Assembly (NCBI GenBank): GCA_016218415.1
Contig: JACRED010000042.1
Location: forward strand, 1-64,000
Reading direction: 5' to 3'
Source of the DNA: Nitrosomonadales bacterium
Lineage (GTDB): Bacteria; Pseudomonadota; Gammaproteobacteria; Burkholderiales; Gallionellaceae
DNA: 64,000 nt
Below are positions 1 to 8,793 of the stretch, one piece after another; the first letter of the stretch is position 1, and the number at the start of each line of letters is the position of its first letter. A program made the translations under genes and the position numbers. Under the pieces are notes generated by a model. It ran no database searches, had not been told where the DNA came from, and was given only the letters and a program-made list of their open reading frames with translations.

Positions 1-79
1 ACAGAATGCCACCTGCGAAATTTGCAGCGCTGCACCGGCAAAACGAAGATGGAGCAATACAACCGAGCTATGAAATAGT

Positions 80-1246
80 TTAAGCTCGCAACCCAAGGGC
101 TTTACTATTGATTGATGGTAGGGCTACGGGGGGCAGGTCAGGGGCACCAGATTTCCACTTACATTCGACACTTTGAACAAACCTATCTACTAATGAGGAT
201 GTTAGTTCATTTCTGGAATATCCATCTTGAGAGACTAGGCGTGATACTTCATATGACTGCAGAGCTGAATATGTAACAGATGTAAATTTTTTTATTTTAG
301 TATTAGCGCCTTTGAGTCTGCTTAAGATATCGTCTTCATCGAAAAGCCCAGAAAATAAAAATAGGTTATAAAGCGAGCCTATTACTTCGTCCGCAGAAAA
401 TTTAATCTTTGTCCTATCAGTTACCTTCTGTGCGATTCTTCCCATCAGTTGATCATTTAGTGTATCGCTAAGAATCTCCATTGGCGAAATAAAACCAGCC
501 TTTAGCGCATCTTCAAGATCATACGTTGAGTAAGCAATATCATCTGCCAAATCCATAATTTGGCATTCAATAGTTTTAAAGTCTCCACGATACCCAGTCT
601 TAGCAATCACGTTTCTTTTAATGTTTTTTACTAAGCCCGCTTCTGAACTGTAATAACCTTTCTGGAGTTTATCGCTCGTTTTGACTGGGATAATTTTGTC
701 GTATTTAAGGATGGAAGCTAACGTTCTATGAGTCAGGTTCAATCCAATTCTGGAGTCAGTCTTTTTTGCCCCGGAGAAAGGAGTTTCTTTGTTTCCTTTT
801 TTTTCTAGTTTTGCCAATATCCTGAGCGTTTGAGCATTACCTTCAAATCCGCCTGCATTTCGCATGCATGCGTTAAGTGCAAGTTCCCCATTATGACCAA
901 ATGGGGGATGACCAAGATCATGAGCCAATCCAGCGAATTCAACTAAATCTAAGTTAATTAGATCGTTGCGAGTCTTACCTTGATATGTTGTTTCGTTGAT
1001 ACGGATGGCAATTGACTTGGCAATCTGAGCGACTTCCAAGGAATGAGTTAAGCGATTCCTAAAGAAATCTGACTCTATGCCTGGGAAGAGTTGTGTCTTT
1101 CCTTGAAGGCGACGAAATGCTGGCGAATGAATAAGCCGAGCATAATCTCGCCGAAATGGTGGGCGCAGCTTTAAATCATTGCTATTTGTTTGAAGCGGAT
1201 ATTCTCGTTCTAAATCACCCTTGGAATATAACAATGTACCTCCCAA
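80..1246 (-). CDS. dGTPase-like HD-domain triphosphohydrolase
   Basis: 388 aa; motifs RRLQGKTQLFP, NRLTHSLEVAQIA, HDLGHPPFGHNGE and DLADDIAYSTYDLEDA are typical of the Dgt family. Confidence 0.85.
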   Translation of the reverse strand: MGGTLLYSKGDLEREYPLQTNSNDLKLRPPFRRDYARLIHSPAFRRLQGKTQLFPGIESDFFRNRLTHSLEVAQIAKSIAIRINETTYQGKTRNDLINLDLVEFAGLAHDLGHPPFGHNGELALNACMRNAGGFEGNAQTLRILAKLEKKGNKETPFSGAKKTDSRIGLNLTHRTLASILKYDKIIPVKTSDKLQKGYYSSEAGLVKNIKRNVIAKTGYRGDFKTIECQIMDLADDIAYSTYDLEDALKAGFISPMEILSDTLNDQLMGRIAQKVTDRTKIKFSADEVIGSLYNLFLFSGLFDEDDILSRLKGANTKIKKFTSVTYSALQSYEVSRLVSQDGYSRNELTSSLVDRFVQSVECKWKSGAPDLPPVALPSINSKALGLRA

Positions 1247-1247
1247 A

Positions 1248-1424
1248 TTACGCTACAGCTCTTTTCTTATGCGAGGTAGCTGTAGCTTGCTTATCCGTAA
1301 CGGCTTTTTTAGAAGTTGGAAATCCACTTGGAAATAACCCCTCTATGCGTTGCATTCTTTTTTTCGCGTCCTTATTTGCGTTCACGAAAACCTGCAAAAT
1401 TTCGAATTTTTCATTAGTAGCCAT
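1248..1424 (-). CDS. Small hypothetical protein immediately upstream of the dGTPase gene
   Basis: ORF 1248..1499; likely start at MATNEKFEILQVF (ATG at 1424); 1 nt from the dGTPase start. Confidence 0.45.
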   Translation of the reverse strand: MATNEKFEILQVFVNANKDAKKRMQRIEGLFPSGFPTSKKAVTDKQATATSHKKRAVA

Positions 1425-1776
1425 AGTTCCTCCGAAATATTGATGTTGGAAAATTAACCCATTAATTTTCATCATAGTTGACAATTCAATTATATACAAG
1501 CATCTCCCAAGTAGGATTGGGGGCTGTCAGCGTCAGTTAAATTGACGTATATTTCAACGCCTGCTTCTCGGTTGCAAGCGGTCGTTAAATTGCTGATTAA
1601 TGAAGTGCGGTTCTTGGTATATAGCGGCAGTATAACTTCCAGTTTATCAACGTGACCAAAACGTGACGAACTGCTGTTCACTTACTGCATTTCTTGTCCA
1701 TTTTAGTCACAATCACGAGGAGCCGGAGAGCGTAACCTATTGATTTGACTATTTGCAAAAATTCAGTAGAGGATTC

Positions 1777-1818
1777 ACACGGCAGGGGTCACTGGTTCGA
1801 ACCCAGTACCGCCCACCA
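1777..1818 (+). other. 3' fragment of a tRNA (anticodon loop to CCA), likely tRNA-Val(GAC): att site
   Basis: ACACGGCAGGGGTCACTGGTTCGAACCCAGTACCGCCCACCA: complete T-arm (ACTGG-TTCGAAC-CCAGT), 3' acceptor strand ACCGCCC-A-CCA; no matching 5' acceptor GGGCGGT or D-arm upstream. Confidence 0.8.
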
Positions 1819-1823
1819 GATAC

Positions 1824-1856
1824 AAAAGGACTCCGGCGCAAGCCCGAGTCCTTTTT
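1824..1856 (+). terminator. Rho-independent terminator after the tRNA fragment
   Basis: AAAAGGACTC-CGGCGCAAGCCC-GAGTCCTTTTT hairpin. Confidence 0.85.
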
Positions 1857-2370
1857 ACTTTCTTATGGTTGGCAGGCGTGCTTGATAAAGCGCGAGGTCG
1901 CTTGCCGAGTAGCAGCAGAAGATCACCTCATGCAATGAGCATGGCGATTGCAGAAAATCGCGCACTGCCACGATCGCCACCCCGGCGGCCAGTTCCGGCG
2001 GATAGCCATAAACGCCTGTGCTGATGCAGGGGAAGGCGATGCTGGAAAGCTGTTGCACGGCGGCGAGGGACAGGCTCTCGCGGTAGCACGAGGCCAGCAG
2101 CTTTGCTTCGCCCTGCGTCCCGCCATGCCACACCGGTCCAACGGTATGGATCACAAATTTTGCAGGCAAGCGGTAAGCGCGCGTGAGCCGCGCCTGCCCG
2201 GTCGGACAGCCGCCCAGTGTGCGGCATTCCTCCAGCAGCTCCGGTCCTGCCGCTCTATGGATCGCCCCATCCACGCCGCCTCCGCCCAGCAGCGAAGAAT
2301 TCGCGGCATTGACGATGGCGTCTACGCTCAATTGTGTGATGTCGGCCTGGAGTGCGCGCAGAGTGGTCAT
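1855..2370 (-). CDS. Macro-domain protein (O-acetyl-ADP-ribose deacetylase-like)
   Basis: 171 aa; [27 protein letters not shown] and [10 protein letters not shown] macro-domain motifs. Confidence 0.9.
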   Translation of the reverse strand: MTTLRALQADITQLSVDAIVNAANSSLLGGGGVDGAIHRAAGPELLEECRTLGGCPTGQARLTRAYRLPAKFVIHTVGPVWHGGTQGEAKLLASCYRESLSLAAVQQLSSIAFPCISTGVYGYPPELAAGVAIVAVRDFLQSPCSLHEVIFCCYSASDLALYQARLPTIRK

Positions 2371-3290
2371 GGAAGTATGTCGAGTACCTTCTGCAATAAA
2401 TCAGGCGCAAGGCAATCCAGTTCGATGTTGTCCGGCATAGCACGCAGCCAGGTGAGCTGACGCTTCGCCAGTTGCCGCGTCGCGACGATGCCGGTCTCCA
2501 GCAGTTGTGCTTCGTCGATCTCGCCCCCGATGAATTGCCATGCCTGGCGGTAGCCTACGCAGCGCATCGCGGTCATGTCCGGGTGCAGCGGGTATTTCTT
2601 GCGCAGCCTGCGCAGCTCATCCACCAGTCCCTGTTCGAGCATGGTCTTGAAGCGGGTGGCGATGCGGGCGTGGAGTTTTGCGCGGTCGGATGGGATCAGC
2701 GCGATGGAGGTGAGGGAGTAGGGCAGGTCGGCGCTGTGTTGCTGGCCGATCAACGAGGTCATGGTCTTGCCGCTGATGCGATAGATTTCCATCGCGCGCT
2801 GGATGCGCTGCGTGTCGGTGGATTTCAGGCGTGTGGCGGTCTCGGCATCGACCCTGGCGAGTTCGCCGTGCAACCATTCGATACCGTGCTCTGCGATCTC
2901 GGCATCGAGTGCGGCGCGCACTTCGGGTTCGGATGGCGGCAGGTCGCTGAGTCCTTCACGAAGAGCTTTGAAATACAGCATCGTGCCGCCGACCAGCAGC
3001 GGAATTTTCCCTCGCGCCGTGATGTCCTGCATCAAGCGTAGCGCATCGTGGCGGAACGCGGCGGCGGAATAGGCCTCGGTGGGGTCTATGATGTCGATCA
3101 GGTGATGCGGCGCTTTCGCGAGTGTTGCGGCATCCGGCTTGGCCGTGCCGATGTCCATATCGCGGAACACCAGCGCCGAGTCCACGCTGATCAGCTCCAC
3201 CGGCAGGCGCTGTGCCAGCTCCACCGCGACACCGGTCTTGCCGCTGGCAGTGGGGCCCATCAGGAAAATGGCGGGGGGCAGGGATTTCAT
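2367..3290 (-). CDS. miaA: tRNA dimethylallyltransferase
   Basis: [52 protein letters not shown]; true start is internal to the 615-aa track ORF. Confidence 0.95.
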   Translation of the reverse strand: MKSLPPAIFLMGPTASGKTGVAVELAQRLPVELISVDSALVFRDMDIGTAKPDAATLAKAPHHLIDIIDPTEAYSAAAFRHDALRLMQDITARGKIPLLVGGTMLYFKALREGLSDLPPSEPEVRAALDAEIAEHGIEWLHGELARVDAETATRLKSTDTQRIQRAMEIYRISGKTMTSLIGQQHSADLPYSLTSIALIPSDRAKLHARIATRFKTMLEQGLVDELRRLRKKYPLHPDMTAMRCVGYRQAWQFIGGEIDEAQLLETGIVATRQLAKRQLTWLRAMPDNIELDCLAPDLLQKVLDILP

Positions 3291-4570
3291 GCCAGCTCCC
3301 TGTCTCGCGTCTCGCCCATCATCCACACCGCGAGCAGACTGATCGCCGCCGCAACCGAGATATACCCGCCCACCCAGGCGAGGCCGCCGTATTGCACCAG
3401 CTGTTGCGCGAGGTAAGGCGCGAGCGAGGCGCCGAGGATGCCGCCCAGATTGTAGGCCGCGCCCGCGCCGGTGTAGCGCACCGCTGTCGGGAATAATTCC
3501 GGCAGCAGCGCGCCCATCGGTGCGAAGGTCGCGCCCATCAGGAACAGCTCGATGGAGAGAAAGACGGTGATCTGCCACAGCGAGCCGCTGCCCAGCATCG
3601 GTGCGAGCAAGAATCCGGACAGCAATGCCGCAAAGCCAGCAACCAGCAGTACCGGGCGGCGGCCGTAGCGGTCGCCCGCGATGGCGGAGAGCGGCGTGGC
3701 CGCCGCCATGAACAGCACCGCGACGCACAGCATCGCCAGGAATTGCGGGCGCGGGATGCCGAGCGTGGCGACGCCGTAGCTCAGCGCGAACACCGTGGTG
3801 ATGTAGAACAGTGCATAGCACACCACCATCGCCAGCGCGCCCAGCAGCAGCGGCTTGGCGTGATGCTTGAATAATTCGGCCAGCGGCAGCTTGACCGGCT
3901 GGTGCGTTGCCAATGCCTTCGAGAACACCGGGGTCTCCGCGAGTTTCAGCCGCACATACAGCCCGACGATCACCAGCGCCGCGCTGGCGAGGAACGGGAT
4001 GCGCCAGCCCCAGGCGCGGAACTCGGCATCGTCCAGCCACTGCGACAGCAGCAGGAAGCTGCCGACCGCGCACAGGAATCCTATCGGCGGGCCGAGTTGC
4101 GGGAACATGCCGAACCAGCCGCGCCTGCCCTTGGGCGCATACTCCGCCGCCAGCAACGCCGCGCCGCCCCATTCGCCGCCGAGGCCTATGCCCTGCCCGA
4201 AACGCAGCAGGCACAGCAGCGCTGGCGCGGCCCAGCCTATCATGTCGTGGCCGGGCAGGAAGCCGATCAGCATCGTCGATATACCCATCACCAAGAGCGA
4301 CGCGACCAGCGTGGTCTTGCGCCCGATCCGGTCGCCGAAATGCCCGAACAGCAGCGCGCCGAACGGGCGCGCGAGGAAGGCGATGCCGAAGGTGAGAAAG
4401 GCATTCAGCGCCTGCGCCGCCGGGTCGCTGCCGGGGAAGAAGATGGGGCCAATCACCATCGCCACCGCGAGGCCGTAGATGTAGAAATCGTAGAACTCGA
4501 TAGCGGTGCCGATGAAGCTGGCGAAGGCGATGCGGGTGGTGCTGAAGGAAAAAGAGGTGTTAGTGTTCAA
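3287..4570 (-). CDS. MFS transporter, metabolite:H+ symporter (MHS)-like
   Basis: 427 aa, 12-TM-like, FIGTAIEFYDFYIYGLA, RPFGALLFGHFGDRIGRK. Confidence 0.85.
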   Translation of the reverse strand: MNTNTSFSFSTTRIAFASFIGTAIEFYDFYIYGLAVAMVIGPIFFPGSDPAAQALNAFLTFGIAFLARPFGALLFGHFGDRIGRKTTLVASLLVMGISTMLIGFLPGHDMIGWAAPALLCLLRFGQGIGLGGEWGGAALLAAEYAPKGRRGWFGMFPQLGPPIGFLCAVGSFLLLSQWLDDAEFRAWGWRIPFLASAALVIVGLYVRLKLAETPVFSKALATHQPVKLPLAELFKHHAKPLLLGALAMVVCYALFYITTVFALSYGVATLGIPRPQFLAMLCVAVLFMAAATPLSAIAGDRYGRRPVLLVAGFAALLSGFLLAPMLGSGSLWQITVFLSIELFLMGATFAPMGALLPELFPTAVRYTGAGAAYNLGGILGASLAPYLAQQLVQYGGLAWVGGYISVAAAISLLAVWMMGETRDRELA

Positions 4571-4594
4571 GGCGTGCTCACGAATAAATTGCTG

Positions 4595-5149
4595 CTAGTC
4601 TCGATCATCAACTTCTTCGTAGTCACATGAGACTTTTGTCTGGTCCAATACTTCGAGTTTCCTCGTTTTTAGGTTTGTTTGAATGGCGTAGAACACATGA
4701 GTTTTGAATGAGTTTGCTCCGCTTTTTATGTATGGGCCGACTATTGCAATAGTTGTGACTGTTGTCTTTGAGGTCCTGTCTAATTCGTAAATACACTCAA
4801 TATCACCAAAACCTTGGCCTTTCTTTAAGTCAGGAAACTTAATAATGTCCTGTAGCTCCCAGATTGGTTCGCCACTTTCATTTCGTGAAGTCATATGCAA
4901 AAGCACTGCATATATTGTTGATCCGCACTTTCTTCGTTCAATCGATAGATCGTTATCCACAAGAATTCCGAAATCCTCACTACAGCGATTTAGTGCCGCG
5001 AGAATGTCTGTTGATGTGCGAGAGGCTTCTTTGAAGCTATGCGCTAAATCTAAAGGAGGCTGACTCAAGTTGTTTTCAGCCGCCACCACGCCCGATACAA
5101 AGCCCATTCCGCATAACAGCACAATCAAGTTAACGACTATCGTTCTCAT
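4595..5149 (-). CDS. Hypothetical exported protein
   Basis: Signal peptide MRTIVVNLIVLLCGMGFVSGVVAAENN; no recognised family; lower GC than neighbours. Confidence 0.6.
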   Translation of the reverse strand: MRTIVVNLIVLLCGMGFVSGVVAAENNLSQPPLDLAHSFKEASRTSTDILAALNRCSEDFGILVDNDLSIERRKCGSTIYAVLLHMTSRNESGEPIWELQDIIKFPDLKKGQGFGDIECIYELDRTSKTTVTTIAIVGPYIKSGANSFKTHVFYAIQTNLKTRKLEVLDQTKVSCDYEEVDDRD

Positions 5150-5166
5150 GTGATTCTCCTTGTGTG

Positions 5167-6960
5167 TCATTTTCCGCGCATGAACATCGCGTCGAGTTCG
5201 TTCAGCGTCACCTGAAACCACGTCGGCCTCCCATGGTTGCACTGCCCCGAGCGTTCGGTCTGTTCCATCTCGCGCAGCAGCGCGTTCATCTCGGTGACGC
5301 TGAGGATGCGGTGGGCGCGCACCGCGCCGTGGCAGGCGAGGGTGGCGAGCAGCTCGTCGCGGCGTTCGGTCATCGTGCGGCTAGCACCGTATTCGCGCAG
5401 CTCGGCGATCACGTCCTGTGCGGCGGCTTCGGCTTCGGATTGTTTGAGCATCACCGGCATCGCGCGTATTGCCAGCGTGGTCGGCGACAGCGGGGCGATG
5501 TCGAAGCCCAGTCTGTGCAGCGCATCCTGTTCCGCCTCGACGGTCGCGACATCCAGCGGCTCGGCATAGAAGCTCACCGGGATCAGCAGCGGCTGGGTGG
5601 CGATGCGCTCGTTGTCCAGCGCGGTCTTGAGTTTTTCGTACATGATGCGCTCGTGCGCGGCGTGCATGTCCACGACGATCAGGCCCTGCGTGTTCTGCGC
5701 GAGGATGTAGACGCCGGAGAGCTGGGCCAGGGCGAAGCCGAGGGGGTGTTCGGATTCTTGTAGGATGGGTGGAGCAACGCGATACCCATCGTTTGCTTGC
5801 GTTGAGGAGTGATGGGTATCGCGTTGCTCCACCCATCCTACGTTATTGTTCGTTTGCGATTCCCAAAGCCGATAAGCGGCTTCCCGCTCTGCAACACCTA
5901 GCCGCATGGATTGCTGTGTCGGGATATACGGCGCGGGCTGCGGTGCTTCCGACGCGCGGTTCTCCCGCCCGCTGGCGGGAACTGCGAGCGCTTCCTGCAA
6001 GGTATGGAAGATGAATTGATGGATGCCTTGGCTCTCGCGGAAGCGCACTTCGCTCTTGGCGGGATGCACGTTCACATCCACCTGTTCCGGTGGCATGGTC
6101 AGGAACAGCACGTAGGCCGGGTGGCGCTGGTGGTGCAGGATGTCCTGGTAGGCCTGGCGCAGCGCGTGGCTGGCGACCTTGTCGCGGATGAAGCGGCCGT
6201 TGACGAAGAAGTATTGCGCGTCGCGTGAGCTGCGCGAGTAGGCGGGCAGCGCGGCAAGGCCCTGCAGCGACAGGTGCGCAGCCTGGCGCTCCACCGACAC
6301 GGCGGCATGGCCGAACTCCGCGCCGAGGATAGAGGCGATACGCTCGGTGATGGCTTGCGCGGGCAGTTGCAGCACGGTCCTGCCGTTGTGTTGCAGCAAG
6401 AACGCGACATCGGGGCGCGACAGCGCGATGCGGTTGAAGGTTTCTTCGCACCAGGCGAATTCGGTGGATTCGGTTTTCAGGAACTTGCGCCGCGCCGGGG
6501 TGTTGAAATACAGCTCGCGTATTTCCACCGTCGTGCCTTGCGCATGGCTGGCGGGGATGGGGTCGCTGAGTTGCCCGTCCATCGCCTCGACCTTCCATCC
6601 GTGTGTGTCTTCAGCGGTGCGACTCGACAGTGTGAGCTGTGCCACCGCCGCCATGCTGGCCAGTGCCTCGCCGCGAAAGCCCATGCTGGCGACGCGTTGC
6701 AGGTCGTCCAGCGTGGCGATCTTGCTGGTGGCGTGGCGCATCAGCGCGAGTTTCAGCTCGTCTTTGGCGATGCCCTTGCCGTTGTCGCGCACGCGCAGCA
6801 GCTTGATGCCGCCGCCTTCCAGTTGCACCGCGATATCGGTCGCGCCCGCATCCAGACTGTTTTCCAGCAATTCCTTGAGGGCGGCTGCGGGACGCTCGAT
6901 GACCTCGCCGGCGGCGATCTGGTTGATGAGTAAATCGGGGAGCAGGTGTATGGAAGGCAT
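5167..6960 (-). CDS. mutL: DNA mismatch repair protein MutL
   Basis: MPSIHLLPDLLINQIAAGEVIERPAAALKELLENSLDAGATDI; C-terminal dimerisation domain ALAQLSGVYILAQNTQGLIVVDMHAAHERI. Confidence 0.97.
   Translation of the reverse strand: MPSIHLLPDLLINQIAAGEVIERPAAALKELLENSLDAGATDIAVQLEGGGIKLLRVRDNGKGIAKDELKLALMRHATSKIATLDDLQRVASMGFRGEALASMAAVAQLTLSSRTAEDTHGWKVEAMDGQLSDPIPASHAQGTTVEIRELYFNTPARRKFLKTESTEFAWCEETFNRIALSRPDVAFLLQHNGRTVLQLPAQAITERIASILGAEFGHAAVSVERQAAHLSLQGLAALPAYSRSSRDAQYFFVNGRFIRDKVASHALRQAYQDILHHQRHPAYVLFLTMPPEQVDVNVHPAKSEVRFRESQGIHQFIFHTLQEALAVPASGRENRASEAPQPAPYIPTQQSMRLGVAEREAAYRLWESQTNNNVGWVEQRDTHHSSTQANDGYRVAPPILQESEHPLGFALAQLSGVYILAQNTQGLIVVDMHAAHERIMYEKLKTALDNERIATQPLLIPVSFYAEPLDVATVEAEQDALHRLGFDIAPLSPTTLAIRAMPVMLKQSEAEAAAQDVIAELREYGASRTMTERRDELLATLACHGAVRAHRILSVTEMNALLREMEQTERSGQCNHGRPTWFQVTLNELDAMFMRGK
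5760..5841. repeat. 82-bp palindromic element inside mutL: perfect 31-bp inverted repeat, 20-nt spacer
   Basis: 5760-5790 gtaggatgggtggagcaacgcgatacccatc is the exact reverse complement of 5811-5841. Confidence 0.97.
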
Positions 6961-7110
6961 GGCGCGGATTATACCGGATACACTGAGTTGCCCTTGCCGC
7001 CATGCATGATGCAACGCGGGGGGTGTGGTCGTCATCCGGATGCTCCGGTCTTTGCGCTGTTGCACGGATAGCGAGTGAACAATGCCGCGCAGTTGGGCAA
7101 GGAGGTCGTA

Positions 7111-7116
7111 TATAAT
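7111..7116 (+). promoter_or_regulatory. Candidate -10 box TATAAT upstream of pntAB
   Basis: Exact TATAAT 80 nt upstream of the pntA ATG; -35 is not convincing. Confidence 0.45.
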
Positions 7117-7139
7117 TACCAGATAAACAGAGAAATTTG

Positions 7140-7162
7140 CGCCCGGCCATTCGGGCGTTTTT
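7140..7162 (+). terminator. Terminator/attenuator-like hairpin in the pntA leader
   Basis: CGCCCG-gccatt-CGGGCG followed by TTTTT, 34 nt before the pntA ATG. Confidence 0.6.
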
Positions 7163-7195
7163 CAGAATAACGTCAACAGTTAAGAGGAAGGCTAC

Positions 7196-8782
7196 ATGGC
7201 TCTAACGATAGGAATTCCCCGTGAAACAGCCGCAGGGGAGAAGCGTGTTGCGACGGTGCCGGAAGTCGTTGAGAAGCTCGTCAAGCTGGGTTTCAAAGTC
7301 GCGGTTGAATCTGGCGCCGGAGATGGGGCGAATTGCAGCGATGATACCTACCGCGCCGCAGGTGCCGAGATCATCGTGGGTGCCCCACAACTGTGGGCTG
7401 CATCCGACATCGTGTTCAAGGTGACCGTTCCGGCGAGTGCCGAGGTTGACTTGATGCGCGAAGGCGGCACGCTGATCGGCTTTATCTGGCCGGCGCAAAA
7501 TCCGGAATTGATGAAACAACTGGCGGCGAAGAAGGCCACCGTGCTGGCTATCGACTGTCTGCCGCGCATGCTCTCACGCGCCCAGAAGATGGACGCGCTG
7601 ACTTCGCAGGCCGGTGTCGCCGGTTACCGCGCCGTGATCGAGGCCGCCAATGCCTTTGGCCGTTTCTTCAACGGTCAGATTACGGCTGCGGGCAAGGTGC
7701 CGCCGGCCAAGGTCTTCATCGCCGGCGCCGGTGTGGCCGGTCTGGCTGCGATCGGCACCGCCGCAGGTCTGGGTGCGATCGTGCGCGCCAACGACACCCG
7801 TGCCGAAGTGGCCGACCAGGTCAAATCGCTGGGCGGCGAATTTGTGAAGGTCGAGTATGAGGAAGAGGGCGGCGGCGGCGGTGGTTATGCAAAGGTGATG
7901 AGCGAGGGCTTCCAGCAGGCCCAGCGCGACATGTATGCCAAGCAGGCCCGCGAGGTGGACATCATCATCACCACCGCGCTGATCCCCGGCAAACCCGCGC
8001 CCAGACTGATCACCGCCGAGATGGTGCAGAGCATGAAGCCGGGTAGCGTCATCGTTGACATGGCGGCCGAGCGTGGCGGCAATTGCGAGTTGACCGAGCC
8101 CGGTCAGGCGGTGGTCAAACACGGCGTGACCATCATAGGCTACACCGATCTGAATTCGCGCCTGGCCAAGCAATCATCGACGCTGTATGGAACCAACCTG
8201 TTCCGTCTGACCGAGGAGCTGTGCAAGACCAAGGACGGCATCATCAACGTCAATATGGAAGACGATGCGATCCGCGGCCTGACGGTGATCAAAGACGGCG
8301 AAGTCACCTGGCCTGCACCCGCACCGAAACTGCCTGCCGCTGCGGCTAAACCGGCTGCGGCCAAGCCGGTTGCTGCGCCTGCCGCACATGGTCACGGCGC
8401 GGGTGGTGCGCCTGCATCGGCGGGAAAGACGGCTGCAATATTTGGCGTTGCCGCATTGCTGTTCCTGCTGATCGGCGCCTATGCGCCCGCAGCGTTCCTG
8501 GGACACTTCACCGTGTTCGTGCTCGCCTGTTTCGTCGGTTACATGGTGGTGTGGAATGTCACCCCGGCGCTGCACACCCCCTTGATGAGCGTGACCAATG
8601 CGATCAGCAGCATCATCGCCATCGGTGCGCTGGTACAGATCGCGCCGCCGCTGGCGTCAGGGCTGGATCGTCCGGATGAATGGATACGCTGGCTGGCGGT
8701 GGTGGGCATCACGCTCACTGCGGTCAATATGTTCGGCGGCTTCGCCGTTACTAAACGCATGCTGTCGATGTTTCGCAAATAA
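7196..8782 (+). CDS. pntA: NAD(P) transhydrogenase subunit alpha
   Basis: 528 aa; [33 protein letters not shown] plus C-terminal TM region. Confidence 0.95.
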   Translation: MALTIGIPRETAAGEKRVATVPEVVEKLVKLGFKVAVESGAGDGANCSDDTYRAAGAEIIVGAPQLWAASDIVFKVTVPASAEVDLMREGGTLIGFIWPAQNPELMKQLAAKKATVLAIDCLPRMLSRAQKMDALTSQAGVAGYRAVIEAANAFGRFFNGQITAAGKVPPAKVFIAGAGVAGLAAIGTAAGLGAIVRANDTRAEVADQVKSLGGEFVKVEYEEEGGGGGGYAKVMSEGFQQAQRDMYAKQAREVDIIITTALIPGKPAPRLITAEMVQSMKPGSVIVDMAAERGGNCELTEPGQAVVKHGVTIIGYTDLNSRLAKQSSTLYGTNLFRLTEELCKTKDGIINVNMEDDAIRGLTVIKDGEVTWPAPAPKLPAAAAKPAAAKPVAAPAAHGHGAGGAPASAGKTAAIFGVAALLFLLIGAYAPAAFLGHFTVFVLACFVGYMVVWNVTPALHTPLMSVTNAISSIIAIGALVQIAPPLASGLDRPDEWIRWLAVVGITLTAVNMFGGFAVTKRMLSMFRK

Positions 8783-8793
8783 GGATAATAAAT

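Larger units (their letters stand above)
1..1818. mobile_element. Right (distal) end of a putative tRNA-integrated genomic island; remainder lies outside the window to the left
   Basis: Visibly AT-rich sequence up to about 1770, then an abrupt GC-rich shift exactly at a 3' tRNA fragment; orphan accessory genes (dGTPase-like, small ORF) inside. Confidence 0.6.

Noticed and set aside
1490-1681. 63-aa ORF near the island end
   Set aside because: No recognisable features or clear RBS; could be chance in an AT-rich region.
1741-1820. Complete tRNA gene
   Set aside because: Only the 3' half (anticodon loop to CCA) is present; no 5' acceptor strand, D-arm or 5' anticodon stem upstream.
3291-4214. 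N-terminal extension of the 615-aa ORF 2367-4214
   Set aside because: Reads the MFS gene out of frame; the genuine product is MiaA from 3290.
5381-5836. Alternative ORF carrying MGGATRYPSLL, and plus ORF 5769-6014
   Set aside because: Arise from the palindromic repeat and out-of-frame mutL; not independent genes.
5760-5841. mutL as a repeat-disrupted pseudogene
   Set aside because: The element keeps the reading frame; both conserved MutL domains are intact.
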